A DNA stretch of 64,000 nucleotides, from contig NZ_CDMW01000001.1 in NCBI RefSeq assembly GCF_001078705.1, positions 625,106 through 689,105 on the forward strand. The letters run 5' to 3'. The DNA comes from Streptococcus sanguinis (GTDB lineage Bacteria; Bacillota; Bacilli; Lactobacillales; Streptococcaceae). A program made the position numbers and the translations under genes. Below are positions 29,570 through 38,878 of the stretch, one piece after another. Positions within the stretch are counted from its first letter, which is position 1. Each line of letters opens with the position of its first letter. The notes beneath the pieces were generated by a model. It had not been told where the DNA came from. It worked only from the letters and a program-made list of their open reading frames with translations, and searched no databases.

Positions 29570-30430
29570 ATGAAAAGAAAGACTAGTCAGAAAAGGAATT
29601 CTAAGAGCCTGCAAGGCTGGGCTGGGCTGACTCTGGCCCTGATTTTGGCGCTGGCTGGCTATTTCTGGGGACAGGATGGTCAGCAGCCACTTCAGAGTCC
29701 AAAATCAGAAATCAGAGTTGGGCAAGTCCAAGATCAGGGAACCCCTAGTCGGGAACTGGCTGAGAGCGTTCTGACGGATGCTGTCCGAGCTCAACTCAAA
29801 GGCAGCATTGAATGGAACGGAGCTGGCGCCTTTATCGTGAATGGGAATAAGACGGACTTGGATGCGGGGATTTCTAGTAAACCCTACGCTGTCAATAAGA
29901 CCAAGCTTGTACAAGGACAAAACCTTCCGACAGTGGCGAATGCCTTTTTATCCAAGTCTACCCGCCAGTACAAAAAACGGGAAGAAACTGGAAATGCCAA
30001 CACTTCATGGGTACCGGCAGGCTGGCATCAACTCAAGAACCTCCCTGGTGAGTACAATCACGCTGTGGACCGAGGACATCTCTTGGCCTATTCGCTGATC
30101 GGTGGTTTGAAGGGCTTTGACGCCTCCACCAGCAATCCTGCCAATATTGCTGTGCAGACGGCTTGGTCCAACCAAGCCAATGAAGCAGACTCGACAGGGC
30201 AGAATTACTACGAGACAAAGATCCGGAAGGCTTTGGATAAGAACAAGCGGGTGCGCTACCGGGTAACCTTGATTTATGCTACGGAGACGGATTTAGTGCC
30301 GGTTGGTTCTCATCTAGAGGCCAAGTCCAGCGATGGTAGTCTGGAATTCAATGTCTTTATCCCGAATGTGCAAAAAGGGATTCGCTTGGACTATAATAGT
30401 GGCAGGGTCAGTCTGGATAGAGGTTCTTAA
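29570..30430 (+). CDS. endA: Membrane-anchored DNA/RNA non-specific endonuclease EndA
   Basis: 286 residues: a basic N-terminus ([11 protein letters not shown]), one membrane helix (residues 16-34) and an outer nuclease domain of the beta-beta-alpha-metal type with the DRGH motif (H170) and an Asn-rich segment [16 protein letters not shown]. Known role in pneumococcus: degrades one DNA strand during uptake in competence and can digest neutrophil DNA traps. No competence (com) box was seen upstream. The ribosome binding site is weak (GAAAGAAG). Confidence 0.93.
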   Translation: MKRKTSQKRNSKSLQGWAGLTLALILALAGYFWGQDGQQPLQSPKSEIRVGQVQDQGTPSRELAESVLTDAVRAQLKGSIEWNGAGAFIVNGNKTDLDAGISSKPYAVNKTKLVQGQNLPTVANAFLSKSTRQYKKREETGNANTSWVPAGWHQLKNLPGEYNHAVDRGHLLAYSLIGGLKGFDASTSNPANIAVQTAWSNQANEADSTGQNYYETKIRKALDKNKRVRYRVTLIYATETDLVPVGSHLEAKSSDGSLEFNVFIPNVQKGIRLDYNSGRVSLDRGS

Positions 30431-30607
30431 TTTTATACTCAAAAATGGATTTGCAAAGAGTATTCATTAGAATGAAAAGAAATGGTTGCAGATTTGTAGT
30501 CATTTTCTTTTATAATAATAGATAGAAAGAAGGCTAATTTTTCAGTCTTCTTTAAGAAAGCGGTGGTAAAATCAACGTTCTCTTACAATCTAGTAAAGGA
30601 GGTTGCA

Positions 30608-31327
30608 ATGGGACTTATTTTTAAAAGCATCCGGTTCCTTATGCGTCTGATTGGGCGCGTGGTTTGGGGACTTGCCTGGTCCTTTGTCCTGAGCTTTATG
30701 GTTATTGTCGGAATTTTCTATTTTACCACTTCGACAGAGCCGGGTACAGAGGGACTGACGCAGGCTGTTCAGACAGCTGTTGGCAGAGTGGATCAATTTT
30801 TAAATCACCAAGGCATTTCCACGGGGCTTCACAGCAGTGAGGAGACGCAGACGGATCAGCTGACAGATGAGCATGCAACAACAGGGGCTCGTTGGGATCA
30901 GCCAAGTGCCACGATTTATATCGATACAAATAATGAAACCTTCCGTTCAGCCTATAAGGAGGCCATTGATTCTTGGAATCAAACAGGTGCCTTCACCTTT
31001 CAAATCATCAATGACAAAGACAAGGCGGACATTGTTGCGACGGAGATGAACGATGGTAACGTCAGTGCAGCTGGTGAAGCTGAGTCGCAGACCAATCTCC
31101 TAACCAAGCGGTTTACCCATGTCACGGTTCGCCTTAATAGTTACTACCTGCTGGACAGTCGCTATGCTTATTCCCATGAGCGGATTGTCAATACAGCAGC
31201 GCACGAATTGGGCCATGCTATCGGATTAGACCATAATGAGGAGGAATCAGTGATGCAGTCAGCAGGCTCATTTTACAGTATCCAGCCGACAGATATCCAG
31301 GCTGTAAAAGACTTGTATCAATCGTAA
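30608..31327 (+). CDS. Membrane-anchored matrixin-like zinc metalloprotease
   Basis: 239 residues from the ATG at 30608, chosen because AAAGGAGG lies six bases upstream; a GTG 45 bases earlier has no such site. One membrane helix near the N-terminus (residues ~17-37) is followed by a linker and a catalytic domain with HELGHAIGLDH (the HExxHxxGxxH zinc motif) and the Met-turn VMQSAG. Family knowledge: metzincin proteases of the matrixin type, acting outside the cell. Target unknown; signal processing or surface-protein shedding would fit. Confidence 0.88.
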   Translation: MGLIFKSIRFLMRLIGRVVWGLAWSFVLSFMVIVGIFYFTTSTEPGTEGLTQAVQTAVGRVDQFLNHQGISTGLHSSEETQTDQLTDEHATTGARWDQPSATIYIDTNNETFRSAYKEAIDSWNQTGAFTFQIINDKDKADIVATEMNDGNVSAAGEAESQTNLLTKRFTHVTVRLNSYYLLDSRYAYSHERIVNTAAHELGHAIGLDHNEEESVMQSAGSFYSIQPTDIQAVKDLYQS

Positions 31328-31331
31328 GCCT

Positions 31332-31697
31332 ATGTTAAAATCTATTTTTTACTTGATTCGACACTTTCCAGAGCAAGTTTTTCTCTTTGTTTTTAACTCA
31401 GGAATCTTTGTCTGGCTATGGAAAAGCGGCAATGAGATTGCCAACCAGCTAGGAGTGACAGCGGCTTGGGAAAATCATGTTCCGGCACCCATTCAGGTCT
31501 TCTTCGGTCAGAATATTGAGGCGGTTAAGGGATTTTTTCACAATTCCGCCTTTATGTGGCTAGTTGGATCCATGATTATCCTTCTGGTTATTCGTCTGAT
31601 CAAGGGAATGATTAAATTTGTTGTCTTTGCGGTTCTGATTCTGCTGGGAATTTATCTGATTTTGCAGAATCAATCTATTCTCAATAGTTTTATGTAA
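31332..31697 (+). CDS. Small membrane protein downstream of the metalloprotease
   Basis: A 121-residue protein with an N-terminal hydrophobic segment (QVFLFVFNSGIFVWLW) and two close C-terminal helices (AFMWLVGSMIILLVI and IKFVVFAVLILLGIYLIL). It starts four bases after the protease stop, without a strong ribosome binding site, so it is probably coupled and may act with the protease. I do not recognise the family. Confidence 0.75.
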   Translation: MLKSIFYLIRHFPEQVFLFVFNSGIFVWLWKSGNEIANQLGVTAAWENHVPAPIQVFFGQNIEAVKGFFHNSAFMWLVGSMIILLVIRLIKGMIKFVVFAVLILLGIYLILQNQSILNSFM

Positions 31698-31724
31698 GGC
31701 AGTCTGATATGACTGTCTTTTTTC
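31698..31724 (+). terminator. Terminator after the membrane protein gene
   Basis: GGCAGTC pairs with GACTGTC (one G-U), then six T. Confidence 0.85.
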
Positions 31725-31782
31725 TTTTGGGGGAGCTGAGTTCGCTTTCTCTTGAATTCTGATAGCTGTGCTTCTGGAAATT

Positions 31783-31791
31783 TGCTATAAT
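31783..31791 (+). promoter_or_regulatory. Extended -10 promoter next to the ABC-F start
   Basis: TGCTATAAT ends six bases before the ATG at 31798; leaderless mRNA predicted. Confidence 0.6.
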
Positions 31792-31797
31792 GGTCTT

Positions 31798-33693
31798 ATG
31801 ATTATTTTACAAGCAAGCAAGATTGAGCGCTCTTTTGCAGGGGAGCTTCTTTTTGACAATATTAACCTGCAGGTGGATGAGGGTGACCGGATTGCCCTCG
31901 TCGGTAAAAATGGAGCTGGGAAGTCAACCCTGCTCAAGATTTTTGTGGGCGAGGAAGAGCCTACTTCTGGTCAGATCAATAAAAAACGAGACCTGTCCCT
32001 GTCCTATCTGGCTCAGGACAGCCGCTTTGAGTCGGAGAATACCATCTACGACGAGATGCTGCTGGTCTTTGATAGTCTGCGTCAGCAAGAAAAACGCTTG
32101 CGGCAGATGGAGCTGCAAATGGGAGAATTGTCAGGGGAAGACCTGACGGCTCTCATGACCCAGTACGACCAGCTGTCAGAGGACTTTCGCCAGAAAGGTG
32201 GTTTTACCTATGAGGCCGATATTCGAGCGATTTTGAATGGATTCAAGTTTGACCAGTCCATGTGGCAGATGAAGATTTCTGAGCTTTCGGGCGGGCAGAA
32301 TACCCGTCTGGCTCTGGCTAAGATGCTTTTGGAAAAGCCAGAGTTGCTGGTACTGGACGAGCCGACCAACCACTTGGATATCGAGACCATTGCCTGGCTG
32401 GAGACTTACTTGATTAACTACAGCGGTGCCTTGATCATCGTCAGCCACGACCGCTATTTCCTAGATAAGGTTGCGACCATGACGCTGGATTTGACCAAGC
32501 ATTCCTTGGATCGCTATGTGGGCAATTACTCTAGCTTTGTGGTCCAAAAGGAGCAGAAGTTAGCCACTGAAGCTAAGAACTATGAAAAGCAACAGAAAGA
32601 AATCGCTGCGCTGGAGGACTTTGTCAATCGCAATCTAGTTCGAGCCTCCACTACCAAGCGGGCTCAGTCCCGTCGCAAGCAGCTGGAAAAGATGGAGCGT
32701 TTGGACAGGCCGGAGACCGGCAGTCGATCGGCTAATATGACCTTCAAATCCGATAAGGTTTCGGGCAATGTTGTTCTGACCTTGGAAGACGCAGCTATTG
32801 GCTACGGAGAGGAAGTCCTGTCGGAGCCGATTAACCTTGATATTCGCAAGTTTAATGCGGTAGCTATCGTCGGACCAAATGGGATTGGAAAGACGACCTT
32901 AATTAAATCACTAATCGGGCAAGTGCCCTTCATCAGAGGCAAGGAGCAGCTGGGGGCTAATGTGGAAGTGGGCTACTATGACCAGACCCAGAGCAAACTG
33001 ACTGCCAGCAATACGGTACTTGACGAGCTATGGAATGACTTCAAGCTGACGCCGGAGGTCGAAATTCGCAATCGCTTAGGCGCTTTCCTCTTCTCGGGCG
33101 ACGATGTCAAGAAGTCTGTCGGCATGCTATCGGGTGGAGAGCGGGCGCGTCTGCTTCTAGCCAAGCTGTCTATGGAAAACAACAACTTCCTCATCCTAGA
33201 TGAGCCGACCAACCACCTGGACATTGACAGCAAGGAAGTGCTGGAGAATGCCCTGATTGACTTTGACGGCACCCTGCTCTTTGTCAGCCATGACCGCTAC
33301 TTTATCAACCGCGTGGCCACACAAATCATCGAGCTTTCTGAAACAGGCTCCACCCTTTATCTGGGTGATTATGACTACTATCTGGAGAAAAAGGCAGAGC
33401 AGGAAGCCTTGCGTGAGGAGTCGGAGCAAGCCAGTCCTGACAAGTCAGCACCTGCCAATGACTATCAGCTTCAAAAGGAAAACCAGAAAGAACAGCGTCG
33501 GCTGGCCCGCCGCTTAGAGCAATTGGAAGCGCAAATTGAGGACTTGGACAGTCAGATCAGTCAGCTTCAGGAAGCTATGGAGGCTACCAACGACGCTGGC
33601 GAACTCATGGAGAGCCAGCAGCAAATCGACCAGCTGACCGCCGACCAAGAAGAAGCCATGTTAGAATGGGAAGAGCTAGCAGAGAAGGTGTAG
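31798..33693 (+). CDS. ABC-F family ATPase (ribosome-acting type)
   Basis: 631 residues from ATG 31798 (MIILQASKIERSF). A GTG start ten codons earlier would place the -10 box inside the gene. Two ABC domains with Walker A (GKNGAGKST, GPNGIGKTT), LSGGQ/LSGGE and LDEPTNHLD, a linker of about 80 residues with Arg/Lys-rich coiled coil between them, no membrane segments, and a C-terminal coiled coil. Family knowledge: ABC-F proteins bind the ribosomal E site and adjust translation; some give antibiotic protection. It resembles the housekeeping YdiF-type rather than a known resistance member. No Shine-Dalgarno site. Confidence 0.92.
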   Translation: MIILQASKIERSFAGELLFDNINLQVDEGDRIALVGKNGAGKSTLLKIFVGEEEPTSGQINKKRDLSLSYLAQDSRFESENTIYDEMLLVFDSLRQQEKRLRQMELQMGELSGEDLTALMTQYDQLSEDFRQKGGFTYEADIRAILNGFKFDQSMWQMKISELSGGQNTRLALAKMLLEKPELLVLDEPTNHLDIETIAWLETYLINYSGALIIVSHDRYFLDKVATMTLDLTKHSLDRYVGNYSSFVVQKEQKLATEAKNYEKQQKEIAALEDFVNRNLVRASTTKRAQSRRKQLEKMERLDRPETGSRSANMTFKSDKVSGNVVLTLEDAAIGYGEEVLSEPINLDIRKFNAVAIVGPNGIGKTTLIKSLIGQVPFIRGKEQLGANVEVGYYDQTQSKLTASNTVLDELWNDFKLTPEVEIRNRLGAFLFSGDDVKKSVGMLSGGERARLLLAKLSMENNNFLILDEPTNHLDIDSKEVLENALIDFDGTLLFVSHDRYFINRVATQIIELSETGSTLYLGDYDYYLEKKAEQEALREESEQASPDKSAPANDYQLQKENQKEQRRLARRLEQLEAQIEDLDSQISQLQEAMEATNDAGELMESQQQIDQLTADQEEAMLEWEELAEKV

Positions 33694-33738
33694 TATTTTT
33701 AGGGGCAGTCAGTCCGCCCGCTTTGAAAGGAGCTACTG

Positions 33739-34095
33739 ATGACGACAGAAAACGATTGGTTTATGCGGCAGATCAAGGGAGTGGCCAATATGCTTGGTTC
33801 GGCTCTGCGCCTGACAATCAAGCATTTGGATCTGGGGCAGTTTGAAGATGAGCAAGGCCGGCAGCTTGATGGAGCTGATTATTTGCAAGAGCTGCTGGAA
33901 AGCGAGTATTTTGCAGAGGCAGCTGATTTCGTTCAGGCCCAGATGAAGCGCCTGCCTTTCCATCAATATGAGATACTGGCGGACCAGTTCTTGCTTTATC
34001 TGGCCAGTCTGGAAGCCCCAGTAAAAGACCGGAATGGCTTGGATGAAGCCTATTTACAGGATTTGGAAAAGCAACTGAAAGAATTGAAGTGGTAA
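33739..34095 (+). CDS. DUF6483-type protein
   Basis: A 118-residue, helical, acidic protein (NDWFMRQIKGVANMLGSAL at the start) resembling the DUF6483 family. No membrane segment. GAAAGGAG is placed seven bases before the ATG. Four bases separate it from the following rgg gene, so the two form one unit, starting either from here or from the ABC-F promoter. Function unknown. Confidence 0.75.
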   Translation: MTTENDWFMRQIKGVANMLGSALRLTIKHLDLGQFEDEQGRQLDGADYLQELLESEYFAEAADFVQAQMKRLPFHQYEILADQFLLYLASLEAPVKDRNGLDEAYLQDLEKQLKELKW

Positions 34096-34099
34096 ACAA

Positions 34100-34963
34100 A
34101 TGGAAGATTTAGGCAAAGTTTTTCGTGATTTTCGTTTAAATGGACATTATTCATTGAAGGAAGCGGCGGGTCAGGTTTGCTCGACTTCTCAGCTGTCTCG
34201 TTTTGAGCTGGGTGAGTCGGATATGACCCTCTCGAAATTTTTAGATCTCTTGGACAATATTCATGTGACCCTTGAAAATTTTATGGACAAGGCACGGAAT
34301 TTCCAGCAGCATGAGCACGTGGCCATGATGGGTCAGATTATTCCTCTTTACTACTCAAATGACATCAAGGGATTTCAAGACTTGCAAGCGGAGCAGTTGG
34401 AAAAGGCCGAGGCCAGCAGTGCGCCTCTTTACTATGAACTGAATTGGATTTTGATGCAGGGCTTGATTTGTCAGCGGGACAGTCAGTTTCGCATGAGGCA
34501 AGAGGATTTAGATAAGGTGGCTGATTATCTTTTCCAAGTGGAAGACTGGACTATGTATGAGCTGATTCTCTTTGGCAATCTCTATAGTTTTTATGATGTG
34601 GACTATGTCTACCGTCTGGGCAAGGAAGTTATGGAGCGGGAGGACTACTACAAAGAAATCGGTCGCCATAAGAGACTGGTCTTGATTCTAGCTCTTAATT
34701 GCTACCAGCATTGTTTGGAAAGCTGTTCTTTTGATAAGGCTAGTTATTTTGAGGCTTACGTAGAGAAAATCATTGGCAAAGGCATCAAACTCTATGAACG
34801 CAATGTGTTCCTCTATCTCAAGGGCTTCGCGGCTTATCAGAAGGGGCAGAAGAAGCAAGGGATTCGGCAAATGCAAGAAGCCGTGCACATCTTTGAAGTG
34901 CTGGGACTACCTGAGCAAGTTGATTATTATCAAGAGCATTTCCATAAGTTTGTGAAAATATAA
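34100..34963 (+). CDS. Rgg-family transcriptional regulator
   Basis: 287 residues: an N-terminal helix-turn-helix (RDFRLNGHYSLKEAAG, then STSQLSRFELGESDMTLSKF, residues ~5-60) and a long alpha-helical C-terminal domain of TPR-like repeats. Family knowledge: Rgg/GadR/MutR regulators bind short hydrophobic peptides and control adjacent genes. No obvious peptide (shp-type) gene lies next to it. The nearest likely target is the MFS gene downstream, whose promoter holds a strong dyad. No clear ribosome binding site, suggesting coupling to the preceding gene. Confidence 0.88.
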   Translation: MEDLGKVFRDFRLNGHYSLKEAAGQVCSTSQLSRFELGESDMTLSKFLDLLDNIHVTLENFMDKARNFQQHEHVAMMGQIIPLYYSNDIKGFQDLQAEQLEKAEASSAPLYYELNWILMQGLICQRDSQFRMRQEDLDKVADYLFQVEDWTMYELILFGNLYSFYDVDYVYRLGKEVMEREDYYKEIGRHKRLVLILALNCYQHCLESCSFDKASYFEAYVEKIIGKGIKLYERNVFLYLKGFAAYQKGQKKQGIRQMQEAVHIFEVLGLPEQVDYYQEHFHKFVKI

Positions 34964-34990
34964 TATCCCGAATATGGGAAAAACAAAGAA

Positions 34991-35034
34991 CCTCCCTCTA
35001 TTTCTGATACAATAGTTTCAGAAATGGAAGGAGG
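34991..35034 (+). promoter_or_regulatory. Large dyad enclosing the MFS promoter and ribosome binding site
   Basis: Arms 34991-35007 and 35018-35034 pair over 17 positions with one mismatch and one G-U. The loop holds the -10 TACAAT (35008-35013), with the TG extension in the left arm. The right arm ends in the AGGAGG of the MFS gene. Confidence 0.75.
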
Positions 35035-35041
35035 TATTTTT

Positions 35042-36223
35042 ATGAATCGACATGCTGCACAGCTGATTACACGGGCTGCTATTAATAAAATTGGAAATAT
35101 GCTCTATGACTATGGAAACAGCATCTGGCTTGCTTCTTTGGGAGCTCTGGGACAGAAGGTCTTGGGCATTTATCAGATATCAGAGCTAGTCACTTCCATC
35201 TTATTCAATCCTTTGGGGGGAGCTATTACGGACCGCTTTTCCAAACGTAAGGTGCTGATGGTAACGGACTTGATTTGTGCTGGACTTTGTCTGCTGATTT
35301 CTTTTATTTCTAATGACCAGCTCATGATTGGGGCGCTGATTTTTGCTAATGTGGTCCAGGCTATAGCCTTTGCTTTTTCTAGGCCAGCTAATAAATCTTA
35401 TATTACCGAAATTGTGGACAAGGAAGACATCGTAGCCTATAATTCTCATCTGGAGCTAGCCTTGCAGGTTATCAGTGTCTCAGCTCCAGTTTTGTCTTTT
35501 ATCGTGATGCAGTATGCAAATCTGCGCATCACTCTTCAACTGGATGCCCTTAGCTTCTTTCTGGCTTTCGCCTTGGTTTACTTTCTACCTAATCATGAGC
35601 CAAGCAAACAGAAGTCTCCTATTAATCTTGGCAATATCCTGAGAGATATTAAGGAAGGGCTAGTTTATATCCGTCAGCAAAAAGAAATCTTCTTTCTGCT
35701 CTTGGTAGCTTCCGCCGTCAACTTTTTCTTTGCGGCCTTTAATTACCTACTGCCTTTTACCAATCAGCTCTACGGCAAGACCGGCTCTTATGCGACTATT
35801 TTGAGTTTGGGAGCTGTAGGCTCAATCGTTGGAGCCGTTCTAGCCAGCAAGGTTAAGGCCAGTATAGTAAATCTACTCCTAGCTCTGCTATTGACTGGTG
35901 TTGGAGTCGCAGTCATGGGTGTCTCTGCCTTGCTACCGGTTCATCCATATTTCTCCTATTCTGGTAATCTTATCTGTGAGCTCTTTATGACTGTTTTCAA
36001 CATTCATTTCTTCAGCCAAGTTCAGACCAAGGTGGACAAGCAGTATCTAGGCCGCGTTTTCTCAACGATCTACACGCTAGCAATTCTTTTCATGCCTCCT
36101 GCGACTTTTCTGATGACTCTTCTGCCGAGTGTCCACACCCTTTCCTTTCTTCTGATTGGTTTCGGAGTGGTGGGATTGGCTTTGATTTCCTACCTTTATC
36201 AAAAGAGAATACAAAAAGACTAG
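35042..36223 (+). CDS. MFS transporter
   Basis: 393 residues from ATG 35042, with AGGAGG seven bases upstream; an ATG at 35024 would lie before that site. Twelve hydrophobic segments and the cytoplasmic loop motif DRFSKRKVLM between TM2 and TM3 place it in the major facilitator superfamily, of the kind found among drug and macrolide efflux (H+ antiporter) relatives. Substrate unknown. Adjacent to the rgg gene and with an unusual dyad over its start, so regulated expression is likely. Confidence 0.85.
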   Translation: MNRHAAQLITRAAINKIGNMLYDYGNSIWLASLGALGQKVLGIYQISELVTSILFNPLGGAITDRFSKRKVLMVTDLICAGLCLLISFISNDQLMIGALIFANVVQAIAFAFSRPANKSYITEIVDKEDIVAYNSHLELALQVISVSAPVLSFIVMQYANLRITLQLDALSFFLAFALVYFLPNHEPSKQKSPINLGNILRDIKEGLVYIRQQKEIFFLLLVASAVNFFFAAFNYLLPFTNQLYGKTGSYATILSLGAVGSIVGAVLASKVKASIVNLLLALLLTGVGVAVMGVSALLPVHPYFSYSGNLICELFMTVFNIHFFSQVQTKVDKQYLGRVFSTIYTLAILFMPPATFLMTLLPSVHTLSFLLIGFGVVGLALISYLYQKRIQKD

Positions 36224-36249
36224 GCTGGAGTGATTTCCAACCTAGTTTT
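36220..36249. terminator. Bidirectional terminator between the MFS gene and lapA
   Basis: CTAGGCTGGA pairs with TCCAACCTAG (one mismatch); T-run on the plus exit and TCTTTTTG on the minus exit. Confidence 0.75.
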
Positions 36250-36499
36250 CTGTATGGGAATTTTTAAGTGCTTCTTTGGTTTTTTTAAGCTCTTTTTTCA
36301 GTGAGAAATTTTTCACCATGCTGATGAGAAAAGTCGTGACAGAACCCAGGAGCACTGAAATTAAAATCAATATAATCAAGGGTAGTTTGAAGCTGAACAA
36401 GATAAAGCTAACATTGACACTCTGCATATTGGCCAAGGAAATACTGGCCACCAATAGAATGGTAATTAAAAGCAAGATATAATGCAATTTTTCCTTCAT
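36242..36499 (-). CDS. LapA-domain (DUF1049) membrane protein
   Basis: 85 residues with two membrane helices (about 8-24 and 35-58) and a charged Lys/Glu tail predicted as coiled coil (FSLKKELKKTKEALKNS). The NMQSVNVSFILFSFKLPL pattern is typical of the LapA/DUF1049 family. In Gram-negatives LapA helps lipopolysaccharide assembly; in firmicutes its role is unknown. AGGAGAA precedes the ATG. It lies 18 bases after gatD on the same strand and may be co-transcribed with murT-gatD. Confidence 0.85.
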   Translation of the reverse strand: MKEKLHYILLLITILLVASISLANMQSVNVSFILFSFKLPLIILILISVLLGSVTTFLISMVKNFSLKKELKKTKEALKNSHTEN

Positions 36500-36517
36500 A
36501 ATGATTCTCCTGTTTGT

Positions 36518-37303
36518 CTATTCAAACTCAGCCTTGCTTTTGATATCTCCGTATTCTTCTGGGATTTCTTGGGCAAGGATATCTTCATAAGCAGCCAGTT
36601 TAATATCTGATCCATACTTGTTTTTCAGAGCAGTGGTCACCAGACGGTAGGCCAAGTTCGCATTGCGGGACAAGATGGGGCCATGGAAGTAGGAGCCAAA
36701 GACATTTTTATAATGAACACCTTCGCAACCATCCTCTTGGTTGTTGCCATTTCCATAGACGACTTTGCCCAGAGGTTTTTCATTGTCAGCGAGGAAAGTC
36801 CGTCCTTGATGATTTTCAAAGCCGTAGTAGGTTTCATCGAATTCTTCGTTATGAATCTTGATGTCACCGATATAGCGGTTTTTGGTCTGGTTGAGGGTAT
36901 AGTGACCCATGATGCCCAGACCTTCAATTCGACGGCCAGAAGCCTCGATATAGTATTGGCCTAAAAGTTGGAAGCCACCGCAGATGGCTAGCACTACGCC
37001 GTTTTCATTGATAAAGCTTTCCAAAGCTTCTTTTTTAGCTGGCAAGTCACGAGCCACGATTGTTTGCTCATAGTCTTGACCTCCGCCAAAGAAGACGATG
37101 TCGTAGCTGTCCTTGTCAAAGTCATCTTCTAGAGAGACGATATCGACTTCAACCCTAGCGCCTAGCTTTTCAGCCACATACTTGAGCATGAGGACATTGC
37201 CGTTGTCGCCGTAGGTATTCATGAGATTGCCATAGAGATGAGCAATCTTTATATCATAGCAATAGTCCTGGTTTTCAGGAGAAGTGAGGGATCTGTATAC
37301 CAT
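36518..37303 (-). CDS. gatD: Lipid II isoglutaminyl synthase, glutaminase subunit GatD
   Basis: A 261-residue class I glutamine amidotransferase. The nucleophile Cys108 lies in [12 protein letters not shown] and the catalytic His in GSYFHGPIL. Known role: supplies ammonia to MurT, which amidates D-Glu of lipid II to D-isoglutamine, needed for efficient cross-linking by streptococcal PBPs. Its start overlaps the murT stop by one base (TAATG). Confidence 0.95.
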   Translation of the reverse strand: MVYRSLTSPENQDYCYDIKIAHLYGNLMNTYGDNGNVLMLKYVAEKLGARVEVDIVSLEDDFDKDSYDIVFFGGGQDYEQTIVARDLPAKKEALESFINENGVVLAICGGFQLLGQYYIEASGRRIEGLGIMGHYTLNQTKNRYIGDIKIHNEEFDETYYGFENHQGRTFLADNEKPLGKVVYGNGNNQEDGCEGVHYKNVFGSYFHGPILSRNANLAYRLVTTALKNKYGSDIKLAAYEDILAQEIPEEYGDIKSKAEFE

Positions 37304-38646
37304 TATTTCATCTCCTTTCTGACCACTTGTCGTTCTGCCAGTAGCTCGCGGAATTCCAGCATAGCAGTATAAGTTGCTAAGATATAGGCATGCTTGGTTT
37401 CTTGCTGTTCAATAGTCTTAAAGACTGCTTCCAAATCTTTGACTTCGGTAATCAGATCTGCTGGATAGCCGGTTACCCGAAGTCGACGAGCAATCTCAGA
37501 GTGGCGCACACCGCCTGCAATGACATGAGGAATCTCCATCTCTAGCATTTTCTCAAAGTCAGCATCCCAGATCCAGCTGGTATCAATGCCGTCTGCATAG
37601 TTGGCATTGAGCAGGACAGACAAGCTAAAGTCAAAGGGCGCAAGCCCAATCATATCAAGTGCTTGGGTCGCCCCAACCGGATTTTTAATCAAGACTAAGG
37701 TACATTCCTTATCGCCGATTTTGAAAGTTTCCTGACGGCCAAAGACAGCCCGGCTCTTGTCAAAACCAGCCTTGATAGTAGCCGGCTCAACGCCAAAGAA
37801 CTGAGCTACTGATACAGCAGCCAAGGCATTGTAGATATTATAAAGACCGCCGATATTGATTTGATAGTCTTGTCCATCAATGGTAAAGGCAGAGCGGTTA
37901 TGCTCAAGTGTTTTGAGAGCGGTCAGGCTGTAGTCAAGTTTAGGACGCTTGAAGCCGCAGTCCTCACAGACATAAGCTCCCAGATTAGCATAGGTGTTGA
38001 GCTCGTACTTGAGGATATGCTCGCACTTGGGACAGAGGATGCCCTCTGTATTGTAGTGAGCCAGCTGAGCCTGGCCTTTCTCGGTATCAAATCCATAGTA
38101 GCGGACAGGATTCTTTAGGCTGACCGAGTTAAAGAGAGGACTGTCGCCATTCATCAGCACAGTCGCTTCAGGAACCTTAGCTGCCGCATCCAGAATCATC
38201 TGGTAGGTCGTGTAGATCTCACCATAGCGATCCATCTGGTCTCGGAAAATATTGGTAAAGACGAAGAGGCTAGGCTTGATATAATCACAAATCCGAGATA
38301 GGCTGGCTTCGTCTATCTCCAGCACAGCGATATTCTTGCCAGATTTGCCTTTCTTAGCGGTCAGGAAGGTTGTGGTAATCCCGGTAATCATATTGGCACC
38401 GCTGGGATTGGTCACCACTTCTCCGAAAGCTTCCTTGAGAATGCCCACTGTCAGAGCTGTAGTCAGAGTTTTCCCATTGGTTCCGGTAATAACCACGACC
38501 TCATAGTTCTTTGCTAGGTTTTGTAAAATGTTTTTGTCAAATGTCAGGGCAACTTTCCCTGGCAGGGTCGAGCCACGTCCCATTTTGCTGAGAACAAAGT
38601 GGGAGGACTTGCCCGCCAAGAGGCCCAAGGCTGTATTTATCTTCAT
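37303..38646 (-). CDS. murT: Lipid II isoglutaminyl synthase, Mur-ligase subunit MurT
   Basis: 447 residues with the P-loop [15 protein letters not shown], a Mur-ligase central domain carrying an inserted four-Cys zinc ribbon (CPKC and CEDC), and a C-terminal DUF1727 domain. Known role: activates and amidates the D-Glu of lipid II using ammonia from GatD. No Shine-Dalgarno site precedes the ATG; an extended -10 ends seven bases upstream, so the message may be leaderless. Confidence 0.95.
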   Translation of the reverse strand: MKINTALGLLAGKSSHFVLSKMGRGSTLPGKVALTFDKNILQNLAKNYEVVVITGTNGKTLTTALTVGILKEAFGEVVTNPSGANMITGITTTFLTAKKGKSGKNIAVLEIDEASLSRICDYIKPSLFVFTNIFRDQMDRYGEIYTTYQMILDAAAKVPEATVLMNGDSPLFNSVSLKNPVRYYGFDTEKGQAQLAHYNTEGILCPKCEHILKYELNTYANLGAYVCEDCGFKRPKLDYSLTALKTLEHNRSAFTIDGQDYQINIGGLYNIYNALAAVSVAQFFGVEPATIKAGFDKSRAVFGRQETFKIGDKECTLVLIKNPVGATQALDMIGLAPFDFSLSVLLNANYADGIDTSWIWDADFEKMLEMEIPHVIAGGVRHSEIARRLRVTGYPADLITEVKDLEAVFKTIEQQETKHAYILATYTAMLEFRELLAERQVVRKEMK

Positions 38647-38653
38647 AAGAAAT

Positions 38654-38662
38654 ATTTTATCA
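38654..38662 (-). promoter_or_regulatory. Extended -10 promoter next to the murT start
   Basis: On the minus strand TGATAAAAT ends seven bases before the murT ATG. Confidence 0.5.
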
Positions 38663-38702
38663 TAAAAAAGTAAAGAAGGTTACAGAAAAATATTGATAAA
38701 CG

Positions 38703-38711
38703 TGATATAAT
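38703..38711 (+). promoter_or_regulatory. Extended -10 promoter of cdaA
   Basis: TGATATAAT. This leaves a leader of about 160 nt before the cdaA ATG, with a GTCTT/AAGAC hairpin near its start. Confidence 0.5.
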
Positions 38712-38878
38712 GGGTTGGTAAGTCTTTAAGCATTAAGACCCACTGTAAAATAAAAAGAGAGAAGTTAATTGAGTGAACTCTAACTACAAGATAAAATCAG
38801 GCTAATACTAGATTTCATAAGTTCGATTTGTTGCTACAGCTGTTTGATTTTGCTTGTAGAGGAGTAGGAAGTCTAAGT

